Positions 52,569-60,814 are shown, numbered from the stretch's first letter. The stretch: 64,000 nucleotides of DNA from Streptomyces sp. NBC_00414 (GCF_036038375.1 NZ_CP107935.1:4836001-4900000), one strand, 5' to 3'. Notes: generated from the letters alone by a model not told the origin. Translations and numbers: made by a program.

Positions 52569-52912
52569 CGCTCTTCCTCAACATCTTTGCTCCACCCACC
52601 CTCAATCGTGCGGCCGTTAACTTCAACGCACTCACCGAAGACGGCTGCATCCGGATCCGACACAGCCACTTCCCCCACCCCATCAAAGTCGGTAGCCTCG
52701 TACGCGTGTTCGAGCCCGATGACGAGATTGAGGGATTCGCGACCGTCGCCCGTATCAACGAGCGGACCGGTCTCGTCTACCTCAATGTGGCCTGGGACTC
52801 CTTGAGGGACCTGGAAATCGCTCACACCGAGGAGGCACAAGACGTCGACGCAGGCCCGACTACGTCTCCTCAGCCCGCTCCGTGGCAGCAGCCACAGCTA
52901 GTGTCTCGGTGA
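52559..52912 (+). CDS. Hypothetical protein with SH3-like beta-barrel pattern, second gene of the cassette (117 aa)
   Basis: Not recognised. Residues about 28-85 show short beta strands typical of small barrels (KVGSLVRVFEPDDEIEGFAT, VARINERTGLVYLNVAW), reminiscent of RNA- or protein-binding SH3/Tudor modules. The C-terminal 25 residues are Pro/Gln-rich. AGGAGG precedes the ATG inside the end of the first gene. The third gene follows after 3 bp. Confidence 0.65.
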   Translation: MALALFLNIFAPPTLNRAAVNFNALTEDGCIRIRHSHFPHPIKVGSLVRVFEPDDEIEGFATVARINERTGLVYLNVAWDSLRDLEIAHTEEAQDVDAGPTTSPQPAPWQQPQLVSR

Positions 52913-52915
52913 TTC

Positions 52916-53410
52916 ATGGACGTCACGCTATCCCTTGCTCAAGCCGCAAACATCGATGTCAGCGGCCACCTGAATGCCCTAGGGCTGAGCTGGGAGATTA
53001 TCGGCCCTTCGCCGCTCCCTGCCTTTGTGGTCGTGGCCGTGGTCCGAGTGCCGCCCGACCAGAGCAAGCAAGCGCTGCGGGCGGAACTACGGCTCGTTGA
53101 TGCAAGCGGGCAAGACGTCACGCTAGGTGATGGCTCTGAGCGCAAGATGCTGATTCAGGACACCATCACCGTGCCGCCAGCTTCAGAGCGACCCGCAGGG
53201 CTAAGCGGTGGCGCCGCCATGATCGTGGAGATGTCGGCAGGTCTAGTGCTTGATCCCGGCCTATACGAGTGGATCTTGACGGTCAGCGGAGAGTCTAGGC
53301 CTGAGTGGCGGCGCAGGTTTTATGTACGCGCCAAAGCCGACGAATATCCTCCTCGGCTGCGTCTGACGGGTCGTACGCTCGCTGAGCGATCAGTTGGCGA
53401 TGCTGAATAG
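52916..53410 (+). CDS. Hypothetical beta-rich protein, third gene of the cassette (164 aa)
   Basis: Beta-sandwich-like soluble protein. Strand patterns PLPAFVVVAVVRVPPDQ, LRAELRLVDASGQDVTLG and LYEWILTVSGESRPEWRRRF resemble DUF6941-type immunoglobulin-like proteins; the assignment is tentative. No enzyme motifs. It ends before a hairpin at 53563. All three genes are compact and coexpressed, which suggests one complex. Confidence 0.65.
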   Translation: MDVTLSLAQAANIDVSGHLNALGLSWEIIGPSPLPAFVVVAVVRVPPDQSKQALRAELRLVDASGQDVTLGDGSERKMLIQDTITVPPASERPAGLSGGAAMIVEMSAGLVLDPGLYEWILTVSGESRPEWRRRFYVRAKADEYPPRLRLTGRTLAERSVGDAE

Positions 53411-53562
53411 CTGGCTGTAGTCCGGCTCCATGCCCCAATCAGCCTACAGATCGCTTAGCACTCTGAGTATTTGCGGGGCGGTTGGGGTTGGCTAACGCGG
53501 TACTACGCAGAGCAAGACCAGGTAGCTGCCAGCGGGCGTCACGAGCTGATGCGGGAACTGTT

Positions 53563-53590
53563 GCGGTAGGGGCTCCAGCGCCCTTACCGC
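53563..53590. terminator. Bidirectional terminator between the cassette and the PP2C gene
   Basis: GCGGTAGGGGC and GCGCCCTTACCGC pair with one G-T wobble and a short loop. It lies between convergent genes. The remainder of 53411-53701 shows no gene. Confidence 0.65.
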
Positions 53591-53701
53591 GGCTGCCCGT
53601 CGCCGTGCTCCCCTTGCCGAGGTCGGGCTAGACCCTCTGGTGTCAACGCAGGCTGCGCCATCAGCCAACTGGGACAGATCGCGTCAATTCCCGACCAAGG
53701 T

Positions 53702-54511
53702 TTATCCCCACTCGCAGAAGGCAACGGAAGCGTCGTCCCCGGACTTGTAGCGTGGCCACCGCTTCCCATGAGGGTCTGCGGCTTCCGCCTTACGAACTGA
53801 GTCGATCAGCGCTCGCGGCCCCCCGTTGCGAAGTGTCCTGAAGACTTCGGGCCACGTCGCCATTGCATAGTCCGTCACGAGGCATGCCGAGCCGTCGGAC
53901 AAGAGGGCAGCGGCGCGTAGATCCTCAGCGGGAGCGCTGCCGGTCAGTGCATGCTCTGCGGCTTCGGGTCCGGACGCCGCGACCCAATACCCGGTGGCCG
54001 TGTTGCGGGTCTGTCGCTGTGCGAGCACCAGCCGGCGCAGAGCCTCTTTGTGCTCCGCCGTATGGGTCTCGTACCGACCGACTTCCGCCTTCAACTCCGG
54101 AAGGATCTCCTTCACGCGCAGGTCAGTGATCACGGAGAAGCCTTGGCGGTCTTCGAGCACGATCGGGGAGTCAGCCAAGACGAGGTGATCGAAAAAGCCT
54201 TCGCGCTGCCGCAGGACAGCCACCGTTGCGGATGGGGTTCCTGGATTCCCCAAGTCACATTCGGGGTGCTTGGCCGCCACGCGTTCGAGGGCATCGGCCA
54301 AGCCGATCGACAGCGAGCGCTCCGGATCAGTCAGTGCGGCCACGAGCTGACTGCCCAGGTGCTCGACGTACCACGGAACGCCGTGGCGGCATCCCGTCTC
54401 CAGACCGGCAGTGCTGAGTCCGTCCAGCACAATGGCAAGAGCTGGTGTGCCAGCCACCCAATCTTCGTTTGGTGCCGCTCCACCGGGGCGGGTTTCGATC
54501 GCGACGCGCAT
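53702..54511 (-). CDS. PP2C-family protein phosphatase
   Basis: Metal-dependent Ser/Thr phosphatase fold of 269 residues. Degenerate PP2C motifs are in order: NEDWVAG (residues 15-21), AIVLDGLSTAG (metal aspartate with G), HLVLADSPIVL (normally GDSR), ALLSDGSACLV (motif SDG) and KSGDDASVAF (final metal aspartates). Substrate unknown. It starts 2 bp after the HTH gene stops, so the pair is coupled; I infer it dephosphorylates the partner or a common target. ATG 54511 follows GAAGG. Confidence 0.8.
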   Translation of the reverse strand: MRVAIETRPGGAAPNEDWVAGTPALAIVLDGLSTAGLETGCRHGVPWYVEHLGSQLVAALTDPERSLSIGLADALERVAAKHPECDLGNPGTPSATVAVLRQREGFFDHLVLADSPIVLEDRQGFSVITDLRVKEILPELKAEVGRYETHTAEHKEALRRLVLAQRQTRNTATGYWVAASGPEAAEHALTGSAPAEDLRAAALLSDGSACLVTDYAMATWPEVFRTLRNGGPRALIDSVRKAEAADPHGKRWPRYKSGDDASVAFCEWG

Positions 54512-54513
54512 GT

Positions 54514-55359
54514 TCAGCCTTCGTGTCGGTATAGCGGGGTGACGCGTCGACTCTCCAGTACTTCGAGCGTCGTCGGGTCGTAACGGCACGAAATCAGAGT
54601 GGAGAAGCGGCGCGTTCGCACTTCTCTGTACAGCTCTGCCAGGTTGTTCTCTAGGAAGTGAACGACTCCGTTCGCTCCAATGGCATGGACACCAGCGATG
54701 TAGAGGAACGTCCCCTTTCCGTCCAAGCGGGGGAGGCGTCCCAAGTATCCGACGTCGCCGGCCGAACCGTCCTCATCCTGCGGTGACCGGAACTCCTTCC
54801 CAGCTACCTGGTCAACCAGGTGCCACGCGTGATCCTTGGCAAACCGAAGGTTGTCGTCCCCTTCGAGCACCTGCGCCACGATCGGAGACAGGCGAGGGCC
54901 GCAGACAACGACGTGGTTGTCCCTGTTCAAGTTGACGATCCCGGTCGGCGGGATCACCTCGTACTGAGCCTCAAGCTTCATCCCCGCAAGCATCTTGCGT
55001 AGGTGCTCGAAGTTGTCGAGGTCCTCCCTAACAACCACCGCGCTTGGGTTTTGCTCGGGACTCTTGCCTGCCTCGTACTTGCCGCCGAGGGACACGGTGA
55101 CCAAGTCCGTCCCGAAGAAGGCCCGCTCGGGGGGAGGGCCCGCTGATGCAAGTTGCCCGACTCGCCCGCGGCTGACTCCGAGTTTTTTCGCGATCTCGGC
55201 CTGCGTCATGCCGGACGCCTGCGCTTCCTCAATGGCTTCGCGACGGATGCGCGAGAGCTCCAGGACCCATCCCTGGTAGGTCGCCATCAGGTCAATCGCT
55301 GCCTTGGCCCTGTCAACCGGAACCGCGATCTCAGAGACGCGCTGCATGTCGTTGTCCAC
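54514..55359 (-). CDS. Helix-turn-helix protein with C-terminal ligand-sensor-like domain
   Basis: Residues about 20-75 carry a sigma/Xre-type HTH: EAQASGMTQAEIAKKLGVSR followed by GRVGQLA. The C-terminal 200 residues have alternating strands (HVVVCGPRLSPIVAQVLEGD, GKGTFLYIAGVHAIGANGVV) like a Rossmann-type sensor of nucleotides or proteins, family not identified. GTG 55359 is chosen since GGAGAG precedes it; ATG 55347 is possible and the frame opens further upstream. First gene of the unit with the PP2C gene. Confidence 0.7.
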   Translation of the reverse strand: MDNDMQRVSEIAVPVDRAKAAIDLMATYQGWVLELSRIRREAIEEAQASGMTQAEIAKKLGVSRGRVGQLASAGPPPERAFFGTDLVTVSLGGKYEAGKSPEQNPSAVVVREDLDNFEHLRKMLAGMKLEAQYEVIPPTGIVNLNRDNHVVVCGPRLSPIVAQVLEGDDNLRFAKDHAWHLVDQVAGKEFRSPQDEDGSAGDVGYLGRLPRLDGKGTFLYIAGVHAIGANGVVHFLENNLAELYREVRTRRFSTLISCRYDPTTLEVLESRRVTPLYRHEG

Positions 55360-55551
55360 TGCTCTCCAACCGTCGCCTAGGGGGGCTAACAGACTGTACC
55401 GCGAGAGGGGGTTGCGCACAGCTTCGACTTTGCCTACGGTACCTAACAAGCGATGCGGTAACCCCCCCTAAGCAAACGAGGGGAAACCCGTTATAGCGGC
55501 TTGACCTGCCCGTTTTGGATAGCTCGCCTCCACCGGAGCCCTCTGCGGGTC

Positions 55552-55577
55552 GTTCTTTGAGAACTGAACAGTGTGCC
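55552..55577 (+). promoter_or_regulatory. rRNA-leader-like boxA sequence ahead of the transfer genes
   Basis: GTTCTTTGAGAACTGAACAG (then TGTGCC) closely resembles the conserved leader of Streptomyces rRNA operons, which carries the boxA antitermination signal (TTCTTTGA). GTTCT-TTG-AGAAC is also a small hairpin. It lies about 175 bases before a strong hairpin and 240 bases before the first transfer gene. A TTGACC at 55502 may be the -35 box of the promoter. Confidence 0.5.
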
Positions 55578-55839
55578 TGAGGTAGCCGCTCCACCTCTGA
55601 AGCAAGAGGGCGGCGTGCGCGGGTTTTGTCCCGTGTGCGGTTCAGCGCGACTCGACCTTTCCGCAGCTCATCGGCTGTGGGCCGGTTGCCTCCGCTGCTC
55701 GTCTCGTACGAGCAGCGCTGAGGGGAGCCGGACATCCGACTTCAACGGCGCGCGGCCCCGGTGCTCGAACACCGGGGCCGCTGTTCGGGCCGTTCACCCT
55801 GTGAGAGGAACCACGACCCATGAAGCACATCGTTGCTGA
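55573..55839 (+). CDS. Possible small zinc-ribbon protein or leader frame
   Basis: An 88-codon frame from GTG 55573 encodes FCPVCGSARLD...WAGCLRCSSR, two CxxC pairs like a zinc ribbon (residues about 22-50). No good ribosome site is seen, and the second half runs through the hairpin at 55752 and overlaps the next gene, so the real product may be shorter or the frame may be chance. Confidence 0.3.
   Translation: MPEVAAPPLKQEGGVRGFCPVCGSARLDLSAAHRLWAGCLRCSSRTSSAEGSRTSDFNGARPRCSNTGAAVRAVHPVRGTTTHEAHRC
55752..55781 (+). terminator. Strong hairpin in the leader of the transfer operon
   Basis: Perfect 12-bp arms GCGGCCCCGGTG and CACCGGGGCCGC, 6-base loop, 38 bases before the DUF6284 start. It could end a short leader transcript or act as an attenuator. 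Confidence 0.75.
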
Positions 55840-56086
55840 TCAGGCGGTTGTTACCGCCGACGTTCTCGACCGCGAGCCGACGGCCGCGGAGCTGGACGCG
55901 ATCGAGCAGGAGATGCCCGTCATCACGGCGGACATCGACCTGCTCGACGCGCAGATCATCACGCTGGACCGCATCCCCACCGAGCTGGACGCACGGCGTA
56001 TCCGCCGGGCCCGCCGCCGGGTGCTGGCCGCTCGCCGCACGCTGGCGAACACGGCCGCGACGCATGCGGCGGGGGTGTCCGCATGA
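55820..56086 (+). CDS. DUF6284-family small AICE protein (88 aa)
   Basis: Helical, acidic-then-basic protein. The segment ADVLDREPTAAELDAIEQEM and DAQIITLDRI match DUF6284 as I know it from Streptomyces integrative elements. Function unknown; it is almost always the first gene of the transfer block. GAGAGGAA precedes the ATG. It overlaps the next gene by 4 bases. Confidence 0.85.
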   Translation: MKHIVADQAVVTADVLDREPTAAELDAIEQEMPVITADIDLLDAQIITLDRIPTELDARRIRRARRRVLAARRTLANTAATHAAGVSA

Positions 56087-56946
56087 ACGCCAAGACCGTT
56101 CTTCCCGCCGTCGCCATGACGGCGGTATCCATGGTCCTCACCCTGGCCGTGGTCGTGATGTGGCTGGGCACGGCGATGCCGTGGCCGGTCGCCCTGGTCG
56201 TCGGTCTGGGCATCGACGGCGGATGGCTGGCCACCCTCGCTTACGAACGCCGCCTTGCCGCGCAGGGCGACCACAGCAACGCCGTCACCGCCGTCGGCTG
56301 GTCCTTCGGCCTCATCGCCACCGGCGTCCTGATCGCCCACGCCCTCACCGGCGAGGACAACCCGGGTGCGTGGCTGGCCGTGGCGTGGCTGCCGATCGCG
56401 GCCAAAGCCTTGTGGCTGGTCCACGGCCTGTGGGAGCGCACCGCCCTCACCTCCAACGCGCTCGGTGCGATCAAGGGGATTCAGCAGGAGGCGCGTGATG
56501 AGGCGGCCGTGGCGCGTGCCCGGCTGCGGGCGGAAGCGTCTACGGAGGAGACGCGGCTGACGGCCGTGACGGAGGCCGGTGCCCGTGTGGCCCGCGTTCA
56601 GGCCCGGACGGCACAGAGTCTGTCGCGGGCGTGGTCGACGCTGGAGGTGGCGCGTGAGGGTGAGGACACGGGCAGGGCGCTGAGCAGCGTGACGGCCCGC
56701 GTCACGCCCGACGTCACACCCCGCTGGGACCTGCCCGTCTGGGGTCCCATCGAGCCCGTCGCAGCCCTCCGGCTGGAGGCTGCGCCCGCGCTCACCGACG
56801 CCGCCCTTGACGCGCTGGTGGATGAGATCCGGCACAGCGAGGTGCCCGCCCTGTCGTACCGCGAGATGGCCACCCGCTTCCGCGCGGCCGGCCACTCGGC
56901 ATCCGAGGTCCGTTTGCGGGCCGCGTGGAAGCGGCTGGTGGCCTGA
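56083..56946 (+). CDS. SpdB-like integral membrane transfer/spread protein
   Basis: Protein of 287 residues with four N-terminal membrane helices (AMTAVSMVLTLAVVVMWLG, WPVALVVGLGIDGGWLATLA, VGWSFGLIATGVLIAHAL, WLAVAWLPIAAKALWLVHGL), a central coiled coil rich in Ala/Glu/Arg (about 130-190) and a C-terminal HTH-like part (YREMATRFRAAGHSASEVRL). This fits the DUF2637/SpdB membrane proteins that aid intramycelial spread of the element. Overlaps neighbours on both sides (4 bases before, 1 base after). Confidence 0.78.
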   Translation: MNAKTVLPAVAMTAVSMVLTLAVVVMWLGTAMPWPVALVVGLGIDGGWLATLAYERRLAAQGDHSNAVTAVGWSFGLIATGVLIAHALTGEDNPGAWLAVAWLPIAAKALWLVHGLWERTALTSNALGAIKGIQQEARDEAAVARARLRAEASTEETRLTAVTEAGARVARVQARTAQSLSRAWSTLEVAREGEDTGRALSSVTARVTPDVTPRWDLPVWGPIEPVAALRLEAAPALTDAALDALVDEIRHSEVPALSYREMATRFRAAGHSASEVRLRAAWKRLVA

Positions 56947-57506
56947 TGTCCGCGAAGATCACCGTGAGCGCGCACAAGCTGCCCGGCTACGGGCCCACGA
57001 TGCGCACCGCCAAGCGCCTCACCGAGCAGGCCGTACGCATCGTCGGCCGCGCCGTGTCCGGCCGGATGCCCGATGTTGAGGTCACGCTGACGACTGAGCG
57101 TGGCATGGCCGAACTGAGTGCCGCCGCCGATCTCGCCCTGGCCGGCAGCACGGACCGCCGTGCGCAGCGGCGGGCGGTCGACGAGGGCAAGCGCCTGGCC
57201 CGCACGGTCATGGCGCGTGCTGTTCCGTGCCCGGACGGGAGCGTGTTGGTGCTGGTCATCGCTGACAAGCACCGCACCGAGGCTGAGTTCGCCGTGACCG
57301 TCGTGCATGAGCTGGTGCACGCCATGCAGTTCAGCCGCAAGGGCGTCATCGAGCGGGTCGTTCGCGACACCCGCGACCGCCTCGGTATCGAGCGCCAGTC
57401 CCGCCGCGACGCCCGCGACCACCTGTACCTGCTTCAGCAGGAGGAGCGCGAGGCGCGCGGCTGCCATCACCTCGCCAATCAGATCGTTCCCGCTGCCGCT
57501 GCCTGA
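56946..57506 (+). CDS. HExxH-containing protein of the conjugation operon (186 aa)
   Basis: The motif HELVHAMQFSRKG (residues about 122-134) has the HExxH zinc-peptidase form, preceded by a beta strand AEFAVTVV as in minigluzincins. The rest is helical and rich in Arg. I cannot assign it to a known peptidase family, and a third zinc ligand is not certain. The ATG overlaps the TGA of the SpdB-like gene. It may process cell-envelope or transfer proteins. Confidence 0.68.
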   Translation: MSAKITVSAHKLPGYGPTMRTAKRLTEQAVRIVGRAVSGRMPDVEVTLTTERGMAELSAAADLALAGSTDRRAQRRAVDEGKRLARTVMARAVPCPDGSVLVLVIADKHRTEAEFAVTVVHELVHAMQFSRKGVIERVVRDTRDRLGIERQSRRDARDHLYLLQQEEREARGCHHLANQIVPAAAA

Positions 57507-57527
57507 ACCCGTCAGGAGTCAACTCGC

Positions 57528-59645
57528 ATGACTGAGAACGTCGTTCACCTCTTCAAGGACCCGCAGAACGGCCCCGAGACGCCCTCCGTCGTACCGGTGG
57601 CTGCTGTAGCAGCGCCGGACGCTGAAACTCTGTCTGTGCCCCTGTGGGCGCGCTCCGCACGGGCCATCCGTGCGATGGCCACCCACGAGACCACCACCAC
57701 GGCCTGCCGGGCCATCGCCCGCCATGGCCTGTACGTCGTCGGCGGGACTCGGATTGTGGCCCGTCGGACGTGGGAGAGCCGCACGCCTGCACGGTACGAG
57801 CGGATGATCCGGGCGGCGGAAGCCGCGGGGAACTATGAGGCCGCGACCGAGTGGGAGGAGCGCGGGCAGCGCTTCCGCGACGCCCGCCACCGCCGCCGCA
57901 TGGACCTGCTCACCGCCCCGCTCGACGCCGCCAAGGGCGTCGCCGCCGCTGCCGGAATGGGCGCGGGGATGCTGCTACTGATCGGGATCGCGCTGGCGGT
58001 GGCGAACGAGAACTTCGCCGACGTCGCCACCCCGGTCATGGCCGTGGTCCAGCTCATCCAGTGGATCGTGTTCGTCATCTCCGTGACCTGGGGACCGGCC
58101 GTCACGATCGGCCCCTGGGCAGCACTGATCGGCCTGTGGGCGGTCGGCAAGCACCAGCAGGCGGCCCCGGCGTGGGCGATGCCCGCCAACCTCCGCGACA
58201 CCGACGGTGAACCCGTCACCCCCTCGGCCGTGGTGCTGGCCCTGCGCAACCTCGGCGTCGCCCCGCTGCGCAACGCCATCAAGGACATGGGCGACGCAGG
58301 CGCGAGCATGCTCGGGCCGATCCGGATCGCCGGATGCGGCGTCGAAGTCGACGTCACCCTCCCCTCCGGGGTGTCCACGGACGAGGTCCAAAAGCGCCGG
58401 CGGAAGCTCGCCGAAAACCTCGGACGGCACGAGCACGAAGTGTTCATCACCATCCCCGTCGCCGCCCGCACGGTCCGACTGTGGGTAGCCGACTCCGGAG
58501 CACTGGACGAGCCGATCGGCCCGTCTCCGCTGGTCACCGACGAGAGCATGACCGCCAACTACAAGACCGGACGCGCACCCTGGGGCCAGGACCTGCGCGG
58601 AGACGCTGCCGCGCTGAGCGTCTACCAGCGCCACCTCCTCATCACCGGCCTGTCCAACCAGGGCAAGACCGCCGCCCTGCGCGCACTGGCCCTGTGGCTG
58701 TCCCTGGACCGCACGGTGGAGTTCCGCATCGCGGACCTGAAGGGTGCGGGTGACTGGGCGATGTTCCTCGGTCTGGCCACCGTCCTGATCCAGGGGCCGA
58801 CGGATGACCACGTGATCCAGGCGACCGAGATGCTCGAAGACGGCGTGCGCGAGATGGAACGACGCCTCCAGGCGCCTCCCGGGTCGGTGTTCCCGCCGCT
58901 GGTGCTGCTGGTGGATGAGGCGCAGGTCGCGTTCATGTGCCCGCTCCAGGACGAGACCAAGCGCCCGTACGGCGGCTCGAAGGCCACCTCCCGCTACTTC
59001 ATGGCCGCGCGGAAGATTCACAACCAGGGCCGTGCGGTGAACGTGACGTTGTGGCAGGGGACGCAGGACCCGACGGACCAGAACCTTCCCAAGCTGGTCC
59101 GCGAGGGAGCCCACACCCGCGCCTCCCTCGCCCTCGGTACCGAGTCGCAGGCCCGCATGGCACTCGGGGACAAGGCCGTCGACGGCGGGGCCGCGCCGAA
59201 CCTGCTGCGCCCCGGCCTGGACAAGGGAACGCTCGTGGTCGCCTCCGACGGGATCGAGATCCCCGCCGGGCAGGCGTCGGTGACCGTGCGCACGCACTAC
59301 GTCAACGATGAGGACGCGACCGCGATCGCGGAGCGGGCCCGCGCGCTGCGGGACGGCGTCATCACCCTTCAGGTCATCGAGCGGGGCGAGGAGCGCGACC
59401 CGCTCGCCGACATCCTCGCCGCCCTCGGCGACGCGGCGCGGGTCCCGACCACCGACGTCCTCAAGCGGCTCGCAGGCTTGAACGAGGACGCCTACGGCAA
59501 GTGGACCAACGGCGACCTCAAGCGCGTCCTCGACGGCACCGGGGCGGAGCCGTACAAGTCCGAGGGCCGCATGGTCGTCGGCCGCGACCGCCTCGCCCGC
59601 GCCCTCGCCAACCAGGACGACGAGGGTTCCGCTTCCGCGTCCTGA
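57528..59645 (+). CDS. traSA: FtsK/SpoIIIE-type DNA translocase for conjugation (TraSA/TraB)
   Basis: Membrane-anchored hexameric ATPase that moves double-stranded element DNA between hyphae. Of 705 residues, about 125-205 hold two or three membrane helices; the motor has Walker A LITGLSNQGKTAALRAL (about 369-385) and Walker B PLVLLVDEAQVAF (about 457-469), with TLWQGTQDPTD typical of the family. The C-terminal 80 residues form a small winged-helix-like domain that should read the clt repeats. 21 bp after the HExxH gene. Confidence 0.92.
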   Translation: MTENVVHLFKDPQNGPETPSVVPVAAVAAPDAETLSVPLWARSARAIRAMATHETTTTACRAIARHGLYVVGGTRIVARRTWESRTPARYERMIRAAEAAGNYEAATEWEERGQRFRDARHRRRMDLLTAPLDAAKGVAAAAGMGAGMLLLIGIALAVANENFADVATPVMAVVQLIQWIVFVISVTWGPAVTIGPWAALIGLWAVGKHQQAAPAWAMPANLRDTDGEPVTPSAVVLALRNLGVAPLRNAIKDMGDAGASMLGPIRIAGCGVEVDVTLPSGVSTDEVQKRRRKLAENLGRHEHEVFITIPVAARTVRLWVADSGALDEPIGPSPLVTDESMTANYKTGRAPWGQDLRGDAAALSVYQRHLLITGLSNQGKTAALRALALWLSLDRTVEFRIADLKGAGDWAMFLGLATVLIQGPTDDHVIQATEMLEDGVREMERRLQAPPGSVFPPLVLLVDEAQVAFMCPLQDETKRPYGGSKATSRYFMAARKIHNQGRAVNVTLWQGTQDPTDQNLPKLVREGAHTRASLALGTESQARMALGDKAVDGGAAPNLLRPGLDKGTLVVASDGIEIPAGQASVTVRTHYVNDEDATAIAERARALRDGVITLQVIERGEERDPLADILAALGDAARVPTTDVLKRLAGLNEDAYGKWTNGDLKRVLDGTGAEPYKSEGRMVVGRDRLARALANQDDEGSASAS

Positions 59646-59667
59646 CAGCAGGGAGCCGACCCCCGAC

Positions 59668-59837
59668 GGGTCAGGGAGGCAGGGAGAACTCCCTGAACCC
59701 CTCCCTGACCCGCCTCCCTCACCCTGACCTGCACAAACGATCTGTCAGGGAGGCAGGGAGGACCGCAGGTCAACGCCCCCGAAACCCGCTCCACACACCT
59801 TTCCCGGGGGGTTTCTGCGCCTCCCTGGCCTGACCGG
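59668..59837. repeat. Repeat cluster, candidate clt (cis-acting locus of transfer) or replication origin
   Basis: Direct repeats TCAGGGAGGCAGGGAG at 59671-59686 and 59745-59760; inverted forms ACTCCCTGA near 59688, CTCCCTGACCCGCCTCCCT at 59701-59719 and CGCCTCCCTGGCCTGACC near 59818. The unit GGGAGGCAGGGA is repeated in both orientations within 170 non-coding bases directly after the translocase gene, where TraB-type proteins often have their target. Confidence 0.72.
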
Positions 59838-59851
59838 AGAAGGGATTCCGG

Positions 59852-60310
59852 ATGTACCCCGAGAGCCTTGGCCGCCTGCCCGCTGAGCGGGCCGTGACCG
59901 TCCACCAGCCCACCCCCATCACCCACCCGCCGGCCGCCCCGCTCGTGCCCATGCAGCCGAGCACGGTCCCGGCCGTGGCGAGCATCGTCCTGCCCGACGG
60001 GCGGGTCGTCACCGGCTACGCGATCAGCCCCATGCAGCCCGAACCCCTCGCCGCCAAACCGGCCGTCTCCCGTACGGCGGTGAACGTCGCGTTGGGCGGG
60101 GTCGGGTTCCTCGCCGTGTGCGGCGGGCTGCTCCTCCTCACCTCGTTCATCGCCGCGCTGACCGCGTTCATCACCCAACTGATCACCCTCGCCGCCGTCA
60201 TTTTCGGCGGCTGGATCGCCGTACAGATCTTCGGCGCGAGCGGCCACCACGGCGGGACCACGGTCAACATCCGTAAGGCCGTGATCAAGCGCAACCACTT
60301 CCACGGCTGA
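59852..60310 (+). CDS. SpdD-like small membrane protein
   Basis: Protein of 152 residues: Pro-rich N-terminal half (VHQPTPITHPPAAPLVPMQP) and two C-terminal membrane helices (VGFLAVCGGLLLLTSFIAAL and FITQLITLAAVIFGGWIAVQ). This layout matches SpdD proteins that follow the translocase gene in AICEs. AGAAGGGA precedes the ATG. Presumed to help plasmid spread. Confidence 0.75.
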   Translation: MYPESLGRLPAERAVTVHQPTPITHPPAAPLVPMQPSTVPAVASIVLPDGRVVTGYAISPMQPEPLAAKPAVSRTAVNVALGGVGFLAVCGGLLLLTSFIAALTAFITQLITLAAVIFGGWIAVQIFGASGHHGGTTVNIRKAVIKRNHFHG

Positions 60311-60337
60311 ACCGACCGAGAATCGAGAGCCGAAGAC

Positions 60338-60763
60338 ATGATCGAGACCTTCGAGACCATCCGCTACACCGCCGACGTGGTGTGCATCCGTGACGGCGCC
60401 CTCCTGCTGATCGAGCGGGGATGGCCGCCGCACAAGGGACAGTTCGCACTGCCGGGCGGGCACGTCGACCCCGGCGAGACCTCCCGGACCGCAGCCGCGC
60501 GGGAGTTGCTGGAGGAGACCGGTGTCCGTGTCGACGCCGACGACCTGGACCTGATCGGCGTCTTCGACACCCCCGACCGTGACCCGCGCGGCCGGTACGT
60601 CACCGCCGCCTACCTGGTCACCGTCCCCGCCGACACCATCGCGCGGGCCGGAGACGACGCCGCCGCCGTGCGGTGGATGCCGCTGGACGACACCGGACAC
60701 CTCGCGTTCGACCACGGCGCGATCGTGGCCGCCGCCCGGTACCGGCAGCACGCCCCCTTCTAG
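60338..60763 (+). CDS. NUDIX hydrolase
   Basis: Protein of 141 residues with a complete Nudix box (GGHVDPGETSRTAAARELLE followed by ETG), catalytic glutamates in place. It hydrolyses a nucleoside diphosphate linked to some moiety; NUDIX genes are frequent in AICEs, with a suggested role in signalling or nucleotide clean-up. Ends in a terminator, so transcription of the next gene may need its own promoter or readthrough. Confidence 0.93.
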   Translation: MIETFETIRYTADVVCIRDGALLLIERGWPPHKGQFALPGGHVDPGETSRTAAARELLEETGVRVDADDLDLIGVFDTPDRDPRGRYVTAAYLVTVPADTIARAGDDAAAVRWMPLDDTGHLAFDHGAIVAAARYRQHAPF

Positions 60764-60769
60764 CTATGC

Positions 60770-60814
60770 CAAGGGCGGCCCCCCACTCACGCCAATGAAG
60801 CGGGGCCGCCCTTG
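60770..60814 (+). terminator. Rho-independent terminator after the NUDIX gene
   Basis: Perfect 13-bp arms CAAGGGCGGCCCC and GGGGCCGCCCTTG with a 19-base loop, 7 bases past the stop. Confidence 0.85.

Noticed and set aside
55752..55781. Attachment site or origin in the operon leader
   Set aside because: It is a simple perfect hairpin without repeats elsewhere in the window; terminator or attenuator is simpler.
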